Shown in pieces: positions 8,782 through 17,891 of a DNA stretch of 64,000 nt (its first letter is position 1; the number at the start of each line of letters is the position of its first letter). This DNA comes from Serratia sarumanii. Lineage in GTDB: Bacteria > Pseudomonadota > Gammaproteobacteria > Enterobacterales > Enterobacteriaceae. Where the stretch lies: positions 2,356,001 through 2,420,000 of the forward strand of contig NZ_CP124750.1 in assembly GCF_029962605.1 (NCBI RefSeq). Direction: 5' to 3'. The notes beneath the pieces were generated by a model that ran no database searches, was not told the origin of the DNA, and saw only the letters and a list, made by a program, of their open reading frames with translations. The position numbers were made by a program, and so were the translations under genes.

Positions 8782-9743
8782 GCGAGAAGAAAATAAAATT
8801 ATATTTTGATTGCGATACCGGCATCGATGATGCGATGGCGCTGGGCTATTTGCTCGCAGAAAGCGACAAGGTGGATATTCTGGCGATCGGCACGGTTTGC
8901 GGCAACGTCGCCGCCGATGCCGGGGCCAGAAATACGCTGGAGCTTGCCCGCCTGGCCGGTTTTCCCGCGATCCCCGTCGCCGTGGGGGAACGGGATTACC
9001 TGCGCCAGGCGTATCTTTGCGATGTGCAGCATATACACGGTGACAACGGCATCGGCGACATCGCGCTGGAAGCCTCACACGCCAAGCTGGCGCCGCTGTC
9101 GGCCCCCGACCTGTTGGTTGAGCTGGCCAGAGCGCACCCGGGGGAGCTGGACATCTTGGCGACCGGCCCGCTGACCAACATCGCCAAAGCCTTGCAGCTT
9201 GAGCCCGCGTTAGGGGAGCTTATCGGCACGCTGACGATCATGGGCGGTGCGGCACTGGCGCCCGGCAACCGAACGCCCGTTGCGGAGGCGAATATTGCCT
9301 GCGATCCGGAGGCGGCGGCCATGGTGTTTAAGGCGATGAAGAATATCGTGATGGTGCCGCTTGATGTCACCATGTCGCATACTTTTGAAGAGGCGGATCG
9401 GCTCAAACTGCTGTCGGCCGAGAGCCGGTTTGCGCAGGCGATAGGGCAAATGCTGGAGCGGTATATCCAGTTTTATATCAATACCTACGGCCGCAAAGCC
9501 TGCGCGCTGCACGATCCGGTGGCTGCGGTGTTGGCGGTGCAGGGCATCGGCGCCTGCCTTGCGCCTAACGTGAAGGTGACGATCGATGATTCTGACGGGC
9601 CAGGCCGCGGGCAAACTCTGTGCGATATGCGGGGACGATATATGAACTATCCGCCGCAGCGCGATGCCAACTGCCATGTGGTATTAAGCACCGAGCTTAA
9701 TATGTCGGAGTTGCTGCTCGCGAAGCTGCTGTCGTTGGCGTAA
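8778..9743 (+). CDS. Nucleoside hydrolase (IUNH family)
   Basis: 321 aa. The N-terminal calcium-binding signature DCDTGIDDAMAL (residues 11-22; D11, D13, D17, D18) defines inosine/uridine-preferring nucleoside hydrolases, and the C-terminal ALHDPVAA supplies the active-site histidine and aspartate. It hydrolyses nucleosides to base and ribose. The GTG start overlaps the deaminase stop (GTGA), with GGAG eight bases upstream inside the deaminase gene. The coupling suggests use of inosine formed by the preceding enzyme. A hairpin at 9775-9796 follows. Confidence 0.93.
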   Translation: MSEKKIKLYFDCDTGIDDAMALGYLLAESDKVDILAIGTVCGNVAADAGARNTLELARLAGFPAIPVAVGERDYLRQAYLCDVQHIHGDNGIGDIALEASHAKLAPLSAPDLLVELARAHPGELDILATGPLTNIAKALQLEPALGELIGTLTIMGGAALAPGNRTPVAEANIACDPEAAAMVFKAMKNIVMVPLDVTMSHTFEEADRLKLLSAESRFAQAIGQMLERYIQFYINTYGRKACALHDPVAAVLAVQGIGACLAPNVKVTIDDSDGPGRGQTLCDMRGRYMNYPPQRDANCHVVLSTELNMSELLLAKLLSLA

Positions 9744-9774
9744 TTCGTCTCTATCGACAACGTCTGAGTGTATA

Positions 9775-9796
9775 AGAGGCCTTTCCGGAGGCCTCT
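9775..9796 (+). terminator. Hairpin after nucleoside operon
   Basis: A perfect 8-bp inverted repeat (AGAGGCCT, loop TTCCGG, AGGCCTCT) lies 31 bases after the nucleoside hydrolase stop. No T-run follows, so it may be a weak terminator or an RNA 3'-end stabiliser. Confidence 0.5.
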
Positions 9797-10014
9797 GAAT
9801 GAGCACTGAAGAAGGGGGAAAGAGATCTGGCTGGATTTATCGATCCGCAGGCGTGCGAATCCAAATCGATAGATGTGTTTGCTGTTTGTTTAGCGAATAT
9901 TGAGTACAGTGTTTCCCCTGTGCAGCCTGATTATTGATGCGTTTTGCCGAATTCAGCCGGGCCATAAAGTATTAACCAATCCTCCTTTTTTATTTTATAT
10001 ATGCGGAACACGTT

Positions 10015-10425
10015 GTGGAAAATGAAAATTTAACGTTGCATTATGACAATGATGCACGCTCCTTTCTGGAGGGCCAGCTCGATAGATTTAATTCAAAGTT
10101 CATGGGGTTAAATGCTCACGAGTATGGTGTTTATTATAAAGACGGCGATGAGAAAATAATCGCGGGACTTTATGCAGAGTCTTACGGGGCCGTTTTTTAC
10201 ATCCATTATCTTTGGATTGATGAAGCGCAGCGCGGCCGTCGTTTAGGCCACCGTCTGCTGGAAGCTGCAGAGGCTCATGCCAGACAGTTGGGATTCGCCA
10301 GCGTCTCCGTGGACACGTTTAGCTTTCAGGCGCCCAATTTCTACCTGAAACAGGGTTTTCAAATGATTGGCGAGTTGGATTGCGGCAATGAAATAACACG
10401 CTCCTATCTGAACAAACAACTGTAA
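10015..10425 (+). CDS. GNAT N-acetyltransferase
   Basis: 136 aa single GNAT domain. The acetyl-CoA pyrophosphate-binding motif is RGRRLGHRLL (around residues 74-83, pattern R/QxxGxG/A), preceded by the beta strand YIHYLWIDEAQ and followed by NFYLKQGFQMIGE, the usual closing motif. The start is a GTG with little ribosome-binding signal, so the N-terminus is uncertain by a few residues. The substrate is not predictable. It appears to be a single-gene unit, separated from the bicupin by a convergent hairpin at 10518-10540. Confidence 0.88.
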   Translation: MENENLTLHYDNDARSFLEGQLDRFNSKFMGLNAHEYGVYYKDGDEKIIAGLYAESYGAVFYIHYLWIDEAQRGRRLGHRLLEAAEAHARQLGFASVSVDTFSFQAPNFYLKQGFQMIGELDCGNEITRSYLNKQL

Positions 10426-10517
10426 TATCTGTTTTTTATAAAAGGAATTCGGTTAACTCACTGAGATCAATGTATTGTTCTTAATATGAAATATGACGCT
10501 TTGGCCGATGTGACGGA

Positions 10518-10540
10518 GGCGAGGGAGTCTCTCCCTCGCC
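10518..10540 (-). terminator. Strong hairpin between GNAT and bicupin genes
   Basis: A perfect 10-bp stem (GGCGAGGGAG, loop TCT, CTCCCTCGCC) sits just after the bicupin stop on the minus strand. It lacks a clear T-run on either side, but its position between convergent genes suggests transcription termination. Confidence 0.6.
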
Positions 10541-10546
10541 GTGGCG

Positions 10547-11716
10547 TCAGCGGCTGCGGCGCGACATCACCCGTTTGTCTTTCGGTCTATCCTGCCAGTC
10601 CTCAATCTGATTATTGAAGTTGTCCGCCAGCAGGTAGGCCGGGGTTTTCGCCAGCCAGTCGGATAGCGAAATGTCCTGATAAATGCCGTTGTCCATCACG
10701 ATCAATACCTTCAAATCCTCATCGCCGATGTTCTCGATGTAATGGCCGAAGCCCTGCGGCACGTAACCGACGTCCGAAGGGGCGTACTCTTCCGTCTGCG
10801 CGTGGCCGTGTGAGCTGAACACCGTCATCCGGCCTTTGCCGGCAATATAGTATTGCCATTCGTTGGCATTGGGGTGCCAGTGCAATTCCCGGATCGCGCC
10901 GGGTTTCACGATCTCGATGATGCCGGTCATGGTGGTGGAAATGGGAAATTCTTTCGATGACACCAAATGGACGCTGCCGGCGTCATTTTCAAAGAACGGT
11001 TTTTGCTTCATTAATTCATAGCGGTGGGTCAGCGGGGTGTTATTTAATCCGCCGTCGTTTTTCGGCAATGGCAAGGTGGGCGGAACGGCGCCGTCGACAA
11101 TATAAGCCTCGCCCTGTTTGGCCTTGGAAAATACCGCCGCCGGCATGTTGACGCTTTTTTCCAATACCTCTTTCGGCATATGCGCCACCCAATCGGTAAT
11201 GCTGAAGGTGCCGAACTCGGAGAAATGGCCGTTATCGAACGCCAGAATAAAATGCGCGCCATCTGCCAGCGCCTGAATGGAATGGCCATAGCCTTTCGGG
11301 AAATACCACACGTCACCGGGGCCGAAATCCGCCACTTCGCATTTGCCCTCGGGATCGAGGATGGTGATGCGCGCATGGCCTTCCAGCATAAACGCCCATT
11401 CGGCGGCGATGGCGTGCCAGTGCAGCTCGCGCACGCCGCCCGGCTCCAGCGTCATGTCCACGCCCGCCACGCCTTCGGAGATCGGGAATTGCTCGACGGT
11501 GGCTTCGCGCGCCCAGCCGCTGGGCAGGCTGCGTTTCTTGCTGTCGGTGAATTTGTATTTATAGAGATGCTGCGCATCGGCAGGCGGCTGATAGCTGCTG
11601 GGGGGGACGATATTGCGATGATCGTCGGCAGCGGCATTTTTTACGATGCCGCCGATCATGCCGGCGGCGGCCGCGCTGACGGCGGAGACTTTCAATATAT
11701 CACGACGCGATAGCAT
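10547..11716 (-). CDS. Tat-exported bicupin, oxalate decarboxylase family
   Basis: 389 aa. The N-terminus has a twin-arginine signal (SRRDILK, then a hydrophobic Ala-rich stretch), so the folded enzyme is probably exported with its metal. Two cupin domains each keep a full manganese site: H99, H101, E106, H145 and H279, H281, E286, H325. The spacing and flanking motifs (ELHWHxxxxEW, GDVWYFPKGYGHS, DVGYVPQGFGHY) are those of oxalate decarboxylase/oxidase bicupins. The active-site lid, SENST in Bacillus OxdC, reads S166-E-F-G-T170 here, keeping the key glutamate but changing its neighbours. Oxalate to formate plus CO2 is the expected reaction. Oxidase activity or another substrate is possible. 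Confidence 0.88.
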   Translation of the reverse strand: MLSRRDILKVSAVSAAAAGMIGGIVKNAAADDHRNIVPPSSYQPPADAQHLYKYKFTDSKKRSLPSGWAREATVEQFPISEGVAGVDMTLEPGGVRELHWHAIAAEWAFMLEGHARITILDPEGKCEVADFGPGDVWYFPKGYGHSIQALADGAHFILAFDNGHFSEFGTFSITDWVAHMPKEVLEKSVNMPAAVFSKAKQGEAYIVDGAVPPTLPLPKNDGGLNNTPLTHRYELMKQKPFFENDAGSVHLVSSKEFPISTTMTGIIEIVKPGAIRELHWHPNANEWQYYIAGKGRMTVFSSHGHAQTEEYAPSDVGYVPQGFGHYIENIGDEDLKVLIVMDNGIYQDISLSDWLAKTPAYLLADNFNNQIEDWQDRPKDKRVMSRRSR

Positions 11717-12003
11717 AGCATTTTCTCCAATATAAAACCGCGCGTCTGAATAGGCAGGCGCAGGGAAGGCATAATTGCTCTTGAAAGGTGTTTTGTCATC
11801 GGCGAAATAGGCGGCGACCCTTAAATCCTAGCGGCTGGAATGTATTGGGTAGGCGTTTATTTGTTTGCGTTTGTTACTAAGTGAGTGCAGGTTTAATTAA
11901 TTTATCTGAAGTTGAATAGTCATTAAGTGGAATTAAATTTAGTCGCCGAATAGTTTAAATAAATAATAAACGAACTTCATTTATTATTGGCCGTTCGGGC
12001 TTT

Positions 12004-12090
12004 TTATGACTGCGCCACGGTCTCCAGCACCAGCTGACGAAAGCGTTCGACGAGGCTGAACGGTGACAACAGCCTGAAAACCCGTTTCAA
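12004..12090 (-). pseudogene. Remnant of a LysR gene 3' end
   Basis: Read on the minus strand, this segment ends with SLVERFRQLVLETVAQS and a stop codon. The intact LysR gene across the island (19023-19928) ends SPIVERFRQLVLETVGES. No start or helix-turn-helix part remains. At DNA level bases 12015-12053 match 19034-19072 at 36 of 39 positions, including 25 identical bases in a row. It is best read as the second copy of an insertion target made when the restriction island arrived. The differences show that the two copies come from different alleles or have since diverged. Confidence 0.8.
12015..12053. repeat. Island-flanking direct repeat, left copy
   Basis: Direct repeat with 19034-19072: 25 identical bases (12015-12039) followed by 11 of 14 matches. 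It lies within the LysR 3' remnant and marks the left boundary of the restriction island. Confidence 0.85.
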
Positions 12091-12092
12091 GT

Positions 12093-12104
12093 CATTACGT
12101 AATG
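12093..12104. promoter_or_regulatory. 12-bp palindrome upstream of hsdR
   Basis: The perfect palindrome CATTACGTAATG lies 51 bases before the hsdR start and is followed directly by a second, overlapping palindrome AATGCATT. This is an AT-rich stretch where the hsdR promoter should lie. It could bind a regulator, or it could be part of the insertion junction. Confidence 0.45.
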
Positions 12105-12155
12105 CATTAATTTGTGTAAAATCAGAGTTAACCCAATACCGTTGAGAACTTTGCT

Positions 12156-14588
12156 ATGGCTGGCGTAAACAAAACACATCTGACCGAAACGGACATCATC
12201 ACCAAATTTATTCTGCCTGCGGTCAAGGAAGCCGGTTGGGATGTGATGTCACAGATTCGGCAGGAAGTGAAACTCCGGGATGGTAAGATCGTGGTGCGCG
12301 GAAAACTAGCTTCCCGTATCAAAGTCAAATCCGCCGATATCGTTCTCTACCACAAGCCAAACTTGCCATTGGCGGTGATCGAGGCAAAAGCCAATCAGCA
12401 CGCCATCGGCAAAGGGATGCAACAGGGGCTAGATTACGCCGGTCTGCTTGACGTTCCCTTCGTGTTTACTTCCAACGGCGACGGTTTTATCTTCCATGAC
12501 AAAACCAATCCGCAGCAGTTGGAGTCCGAAATTGCACTTAGCGATTTTCCGACGCCTGAACAGCTATGGCAGAAGTACTGTGTCTGGAAAGGGTTCACGC
12601 AGGAGCAATTGCCGGTCATCAGCCAGGATTATTACGATGACGGCAGCGGCAAGTCCCCCCGTTACTATCAGATGCAGGCGGTGAACCGGACGGTCGATGC
12701 TGTATCTGCGGGGAAAAATCGCGTTTTGTTGGTGATGGCGACCGGTACGGGCAAAACCTATACCGCGTTTCAGATCATCTGGCGGCTGTGGAAAGCGAAA
12801 AACAAAAAACGCATTCTGTTCCTGGCGGATCGCAACATTCTGGTCGATCAGACCAAAAATAACGATTTCCAGCCGTTTGGCAACGCCATGACCAAAATCA
12901 CCGGGCGCACCATCGATCCGGCCTATGAGGTTCATCTGGCATTGTACCAAGCGATAACCGGCCCCGACGAGTATCAAAAAGCCTACAAACAGGTGGCACC
13001 CGACTTCTTCGACCTGATCGTGATCGACGAATGCCACCGTGGCAGCGCCTCCGAAGACTCCGCGTGGCGTGAAATTCTGGAGTATTTCGGCAGCGCCACC
13101 CAGATTGGCCTGACGGCGACGCCGAAAGAAACCGAAGACGTCTCCAACATCGACTACTTCGGTGATCCGGTGTACACCTACTCGCTGAAAGAGGGCATTG
13201 AAGACGGCTTCCTCGCCCCGTACAAAGTGGTGCGTGTGGATATCGACGTTGACGTACAGGGATGGCGACCGCTTAAAGGACAGTTGGATAAATACGGCGC
13301 AGAAATTGAAGATCGTATTTATAACCTGAAAGATTTTGACCGCACGCTGGTAATTGATGAGCGTACCATGCTGGTGGCGCAGACCATCACAGATTACCTT
13401 AAACGCACCAACCCGATGGATAAAACCATCGTCTTCTGCAACGACATCGATCATGCCGATCGCATGCGCCACGCGTTGGTGGTGCTGAATCCGGAACAGG
13501 TCCTGAAGAACGAAAAGTATGTGATGAAAATCACCGGCGATGATGACGCAGGCAAGGCGCAGCTGGATAACTTTATCAATCCTAAGAAAGCCTACCCGGT
13601 TATCGCGACGACCTCCGAGTTGATGACTACCGGCGTGGATGCCCAAACCTGTAAATTGGTCGTGCTGGATCAGAACATCCAGTCGATGACCAAGTTCAAA
13701 CAGATTATCGGGCGCGGCACGCGCATTAACGAAAAGTACGGCAAACTGTGGTTCACCATTCTCGATTTCAAAAAAGCGACCGAGCTGTTTGCGGATGAGC
13801 GCTTTGACGGCGTGCCGGAAAAAGTGCTGGTTGTGAAGCCTGACGATATTTCAGACGCGGAGTCTGATTTTAATGAACGGTTGGATGCCGAAGAGAACAC
13901 AGAAGAGACCTACGGCGCTGCGCATGAAGAACCGGCGGAATACCAGGCCAACCCGGATAAACCTGCGGGGAACGGTGAATTCCATCAGGATGACGACGGC
14001 AAAACCCGTAAATTTTATGTCAATGGCGTGACCGTCAGCGTGCTGGCCAAACGCGTTCAGTATTACGATGCCGATGGCAAGCTGGTCACTGAGTCCTTCC
14101 AGGATTACACCCGTAAAACCTTGCTCAAAGACGGTGAGTTCGCCTCGCTTGATGGCTTTGTGCGTAAATGGCAGGCGGCACCGCGCAAACAGGTCATTAT
14201 CGAAGAGCTGGAACAATTGGGTATCCTGTGGGATGTGCTGGCCGAAGAGGTGGGGAAAGATCTCGACCCGTTTGATTTGCTTTGCCATGTGGTGTACGGT
14301 CAGCCGCCGTTGACGCGCCAGGAGCGCGCCGCCAACGTGCGTAAGCGTGACTATTTCACCAAATACGCCGAACCGGCGCAGCAGGTGCTCAGCACGCTGC
14401 TGGATAAATATGCCGATGAAGGGGTACGGGAAATCGAGGACGTTCAGGTCTTGAAACTGAAGCCGTTCGATACGCTGGGGCGCCCGCTGGAAATCATCAA
14501 AACCCGCTTCGGTGACAAGCAGGCTTACGAACAGGCGGTTAACGAACTGGAAAACGAAATCTATCGGTTACCGCCGCGTTTCGCCTGA
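12156..14588 (+). CDS. hsdR: Type I restriction enzyme subunit R
   Basis: 810 aa DNA translocase-nuclease subunit of a type I restriction-modification complex. The N-terminal PD-(D/E)xK nuclease shows D61 and E76-A-K78 (in SADIVLYH and AVIEAKA). The helicase motor follows, with Walker A ATGTGKT (195-201), the DECH box (291-294), LTATP and the motif VI region QIIGRGTRI. The C-terminal part binds the HsdM/HsdS core. Length and motif layout resemble the EcoAI/EcoEI (type IB) group. Gene order is hsdR-hsdM-hsdS. A stem-loop with a T-run follows the stop, so hsdR may be partly uncoupled from hsdMS. It is the first gene of the repeat-bounded island. Confidence 0.95.
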   Translation: MAGVNKTHLTETDIITKFILPAVKEAGWDVMSQIRQEVKLRDGKIVVRGKLASRIKVKSADIVLYHKPNLPLAVIEAKANQHAIGKGMQQGLDYAGLLDVPFVFTSNGDGFIFHDKTNPQQLESEIALSDFPTPEQLWQKYCVWKGFTQEQLPVISQDYYDDGSGKSPRYYQMQAVNRTVDAVSAGKNRVLLVMATGTGKTYTAFQIIWRLWKAKNKKRILFLADRNILVDQTKNNDFQPFGNAMTKITGRTIDPAYEVHLALYQAITGPDEYQKAYKQVAPDFFDLIVIDECHRGSASEDSAWREILEYFGSATQIGLTATPKETEDVSNIDYFGDPVYTYSLKEGIEDGFLAPYKVVRVDIDVDVQGWRPLKGQLDKYGAEIEDRIYNLKDFDRTLVIDERTMLVAQTITDYLKRTNPMDKTIVFCNDIDHADRMRHALVVLNPEQVLKNEKYVMKITGDDDAGKAQLDNFINPKKAYPVIATTSELMTTGVDAQTCKLVVLDQNIQSMTKFKQIIGRGTRINEKYGKLWFTILDFKKATELFADERFDGVPEKVLVVKPDDISDAESDFNERLDAEENTEETYGAAHEEPAEYQANPDKPAGNGEFHQDDDGKTRKFYVNGVTVSVLAKRVQYYDADGKLVTESFQDYTRKTLLKDGEFASLDGFVRKWQAAPRKQVIIEELEQLGILWDVLAEEVGKDLDPFDLLCHVVYGQPPLTRQERAANVRKRDYFTKYAEPAQQVLSTLLDKYADEGVREIEDVQVLKLKPFDTLGRPLEIIKTRFGDKQAYEQAVNELENEIYRLPPRFA

Positions 14589-14604
14589 TAGCGCATAAAC
14601 ATTT

Positions 14605-14644
14605 TGCCACGGGTTGCTCCCGCAGCCGGTGGCATCCTTTTTTT
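14605..14644 (+). terminator. Terminator-like hairpin between hsdR and hsdM
   Basis: A long interrupted stem has outer arms TGCCAC (14605-14610) and GTGGCA (14629-14634), with inner GG/CC and TGC/GCA pairs around a TCCC loop. It is followed within three bases by seven T residues (14638-14644). The hsdM ATG is only 16 bases further on, so any hsdM transcript from upstream must read through it. Confidence 0.75.
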
Positions 14645-14660
14645 AGTATGGAAAGAAAAC

Positions 14661-16133
14661 ATGTCGATTAGCTCAGTGATTAAATCCCTTCAGGACATTA
14701 TGCGTAAAGACGCCGGCGTAGACGGCGACGCGCAGCGCCTTGGCCAGCTTTCGTGGCTGCTGTTTCTGAAAATTTTCGATACCCAGGAAGAAGAGCTGGA
14801 ACTGGAGCAGGATGATTACCAGTTCCCGATCCCGCAGCGCTATTTATGGCGCAGCTGGGCGGCGAAAAGCGAAGGGATCACTGGGGATGCGCTGCTCGAG
14901 TTCGTCAACGACGATCTGTTCCCGACGCTGAAGAACCTCACCGCGCCGATCGACAAAAATCCGCGCGGTTTTGTGGTCAAACAGGCGTTCAGCGATGCCT
15001 ATAACTACATGAAAAACGGCACGTTACTGCGCCAGGTGATCAATAAGCTCAACGAAATCGATTTCAGCAGCAGCCAGGAACGGCATCTGTTCGGCGATAT
15101 CTACGAACAGATCCTGCGTGACTTGCAAAGTGCCGGCAATGCGGGCGAGTTCTACACCCCGCGCGCCGTGACGCGTTTTATGGTCAACCGAATTGACCCG
15201 AAACTGGGCGAGTCGATCATGGATCCGGCCTGCGGCACCGGTGGTTTTCTCGCCTGCGCGTTTGACCATGTGAAAGAGCATTACGTCAAAACGACCGAAG
15301 ACCACAAAACGCTGCAAACGCAGATTCACGGCGTAGAGAAGAAACAGCTGCCGCACCTGCTGTGCACCACCAATATGTTGTTGCACGGCATTGAGGTTCC
15401 GGTACAAATTCGCCACGACAATACGCTCAATAAACCGCTTTCCTCCTGGGATGAGCAGATTGACGTGATCGTCACCAACCCGCCGTTTGGCGGTACCGAA
15501 GAAGACGGCATCGAGAAAAACTTCCCGGCCGAGATGCAAACCCGTGAAACCGCAGATCTGTTCCTGCAGTTGATTATCGAAGTGCTGGCCGATAAAGGTC
15601 GTGCGGCGGTGGTGTTGCCGGACGGCACGCTGTTTGGCGAAGGCGTAAAAACCAAAATCAAAAAGCTGCTCACCGAAGAGTGTAACCTGCACACCATCGT
15701 GCGTTTGCCGAACGGCGTGTTTAACCCGTACACCGGTATTAAAACCAATATTCTGTTCTTCACCAAAGGTCAGCCGACTAAACAGGTGTGGTTCTACGAG
15801 CATCCGTACCCGGACGGCGTGAAGAACTACAGCAAAACCAAACCGATGAAGTTCGAAGAGTTCCAGGCCGAAATCGACTGGTGGGGCAACGAAGCAGATG
15901 GTTTTGCCGGCCGCGAAGAAAACAACCAGGCGTGGCAAGTCAGCATCGACGACATCATCGCCCGCAACTTCAACCTCGATATCAAAAACCCGTATCAGGG
16001 TGAAGCCGTTAGCCACGATCCGGATGAACTGCTGGCGCAGTACCAGGCGCAGCAGGCGGAAATCAGCGATCTGCGTAATCAGCTTCGCGACATCCTCGGC
16101 GCTGCGCTGGCCAGCAACAAGGGGGCTAACTGA
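14661..16133 (+). CDS. hsdM: Type I DNA methyltransferase subunit M
   Basis: 490 aa N6-adenine methyltransferase subunit. The SAM-binding motif is DPACGTGGF (from D188) and the catalytic motif is NPPF (N273-F276). An N-terminal helical HsdM domain (KSLQDIMRKDAGVDGDAQRL) and a C-terminal coiled region (LLAQYQAQQAEISDLRNQL) match the family. The open frame extends 19 codons further upstream, through the terminator hairpin. The ATG at 14661, with GGAAAG upstream, is the expected start. Its stop overlaps the hsdS start by one base (TGATG), so M and S are translationally coupled. Confidence 0.95.
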   Translation: MSISSVIKSLQDIMRKDAGVDGDAQRLGQLSWLLFLKIFDTQEEELELEQDDYQFPIPQRYLWRSWAAKSEGITGDALLEFVNDDLFPTLKNLTAPIDKNPRGFVVKQAFSDAYNYMKNGTLLRQVINKLNEIDFSSSQERHLFGDIYEQILRDLQSAGNAGEFYTPRAVTRFMVNRIDPKLGESIMDPACGTGGFLACAFDHVKEHYVKTTEDHKTLQTQIHGVEKKQLPHLLCTTNMLLHGIEVPVQIRHDNTLNKPLSSWDEQIDVIVTNPPFGGTEEDGIEKNFPAEMQTRETADLFLQLIIEVLADKGRAAVVLPDGTLFGEGVKTKIKKLLTEECNLHTIVRLPNGVFNPYTGIKTNILFFTKGQPTKQVWFYEHPYPDGVKNYSKTKPMKFEEFQAEIDWWGNEADGFAGREENNQAWQVSIDDIIARNFNLDIKNPYQGEAVSHDPDELLAQYQAQQAEISDLRNQLRDILGAALASNKGAN

Positions 16134-17881
16134 TGAGCGTTGAGAAACTGATTACCGATCATATCGATATCTGGTCCTCGGCCCTGCAAACCCGCTCCAC
16201 CGCCGGGCGTGGTAGCAATGGCAAAATCGACCTGTATGGCATTAAGAAACTGCGCGAGCTGATTCTGGAACTGGCGGTGCGCGGCAAACTGGTAGCTCAG
16301 GATCCGAATGATGAACCGGCGTCTGAGCTGCTAAAACGTATTGCTGCTGAAAAAGCGGAGCTGGTAAAGCAGGGGAAGATGAAAAAGCAGAAGCCGCTGC
16401 CGGAAATTAACGAGGATGAAAAGCCGTTTGAGTTGCCGGAGGGTTGGGAGTGGTGTCGATTCGGTTCGCTATCGACTATGTATTCCACGGGACTTGACAG
16501 AGGAAAGAGTCAGCAATCATCAGAGAACCAGTTTAAATACTTCAAAATGAATAATATTTTAAATAATGGTGGTTTTGATTTAACTGATGTGACTCGAGTT
16601 AATGCAACTCAACATGAAGTTGTGCAATATTCTCTTCGAGAAAATGATTTTCTATTTAATACTAGAAATAGCAAAGAGCTTGTTGGGAAAACATGTGTTT
16701 TCAATTCAACTAGCAAAGAGACCGTTCTTTATAATAATAATATGTTAAGGGCTGTGTTTTTAGAAGGGGTTTTATCTTACCAAATTGACATTTGGATGAG
16801 GAGCTCTAGTGGGAAAACCGAGCTTGAAAAAATAAAATCAGGGACAACTAATGTTTGGGCTATATATCAAGGGAAATTAGAGTTGTTGTGTTGTTTGGTT
16901 CCACCTCTTGCAGAACAATATCGGATCGTTGCCAAAGTTGATGAGTTGATGCATCTCTGCGACCAACTGGAACAGCAATCTCTGTCCAGTCTGGATGCGC
17001 ATCAGCAACTGATTGAAACCCTGCTGGCAACGCTGACAGACAGTCAAAATGCCGAAGAATTCGCCGAAAGCTGGGCGCGAATCAGCCAACATTTCGACAC
17101 GCTGTTTATCACCGAAGCGAGTATCGACGCACTTAAGCAAACCATTCTGCAACTGGCGGTGATGGGCAAGCTGGTGCCGCAGGATCCTAACGACGAACCG
17201 GCTTCTGAACTGCTTAAACGTATTGAGCAGGAAAAAGCGCAACTGGTGAAAGAAGGCAAAATTAAAAAGCAAAAACCGTTGCCGCCAGTGAGTGATGAAG
17301 AAAAACCGTTTGAGTTGCCGAAGGGATGGGCGTGGTGTCGTTTGGGGCATTGTATCCATTTAATATCTGGACAACATCTAAAACCAAATGAGTACTCAGA
17401 AAGTATAGTGGAAGGAGCAATCCCCTACATAACTGGGCCGGCTGAGTTCGGTGATTCAAATCCGACGTATTCAAAATTTACACTCGAAAAAAGAGCTGTA
17501 GCAAAGCCTAAAGACATTCTCATTACCTGTAAAGGTGCAGGTTTAGGGAAATTAAACGTTGCCAATGTTGAGATAGCAATTAGTCGACAGCTTATGTCTA
17601 TTAGAGCGATTAGCACCAGCTTTGACTATTTTAAATTGTTGCTATCAAGCATGTATAACTATTTTCAAGGGAAAGGCATTGGGATAGCTATACCGGGAAT
17701 ATCAAGGGAAGATGTCACCGAACCTGTTATATTACTACCGCCTTTGAATGAGCAAGAGAGGATAGTGCTAAATGTTAATAGCTTATTTGGTCTTTGCGAT
17801 ACTCTCAAATCGCGCCTGCAATCCGCCCAGCAAACCCAGCTGCACCTGGCGGATGCGCTTACCGACGCCGCGTTAAACTAA
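16133..17881 (+). CDS. hsdS: Type I specificity subunit S
   Basis: 582 aa. Two target-recognition domains (residues about 112-260 and 406-550) give the complex its bipartite DNA site. Both are encoded by conspicuously AT-rich DNA (about 16480-16910 and 17350-17790), unlike the rest. They are separated by conserved helical regions that are internal duplicates: residues 51-111 and 345-405 both read GKLVxQDPNDEPASELLKRI and continue in parallel. This is the normal HsdS plan and allows domain shuffling. The methylated sequence cannot be deduced. A NucS-like gene follows after ten bases. Confidence 0.95.
   Translation: MSVEKLITDHIDIWSSALQTRSTAGRGSNGKIDLYGIKKLRELILELAVRGKLVAQDPNDEPASELLKRIAAEKAELVKQGKMKKQKPLPEINEDEKPFELPEGWEWCRFGSLSTMYSTGLDRGKSQQSSENQFKYFKMNNILNNGGFDLTDVTRVNATQHEVVQYSLRENDFLFNTRNSKELVGKTCVFNSTSKETVLYNNNMLRAVFLEGVLSYQIDIWMRSSSGKTELEKIKSGTTNVWAIYQGKLELLCCLVPPLAEQYRIVAKVDELMHLCDQLEQQSLSSLDAHQQLIETLLATLTDSQNAEEFAESWARISQHFDTLFITEASIDALKQTILQLAVMGKLVPQDPNDEPASELLKRIEQEKAQLVKEGKIKKQKPLPPVSDEEKPFELPKGWAWCRLGHCIHLISGQHLKPNEYSESIVEGAIPYITGPAEFGDSNPTYSKFTLEKRAVAKPKDILITCKGAGLGKLNVANVEIAISRQLMSIRAISTSFDYFKLLLSSMYNYFQGKGIGIAIPGISREDVTEPVILLPPLNEQERIVLNVNSLFGLCDTLKSRLQSAQQTQLHLADALTDAALN
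16283..16465 (+). repeat. hsdS internal repeat, copy 1
   Basis: Codes for the first conserved region of HsdS (residues 51-111). The encoded protein is closely similar to the segment from 17165-17347, starting GKLV(A/P)QDPNDEPASELLKRI. DNA identity is high but not perfect. Confidence 0.85.
17165..17347 (+). repeat. hsdS internal repeat, copy 2
   Basis: Codes for the second conserved region of HsdS (residues 345-405), a direct duplicate of 16283-16465. Recombination between the copies could exchange or delete a target-recognition domain. Confidence 0.85.
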
Positions 17882-17891
17882 GGAACGGACG

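Larger units (their letters stand above)
11717..12155. other. AT-rich intergenic region at the island's left edge
   Basis: This region contains the bicupin upstream sequence, an AT-only dyad (AATAATAAA / TTTATTATT, arms 11962-11970 and 11980-11988), the LysR 3' remnant and direct repeat (12004-12090) and a palindrome before hsdR (12093-12104). No complete gene is visible. Confidence 0.7.
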
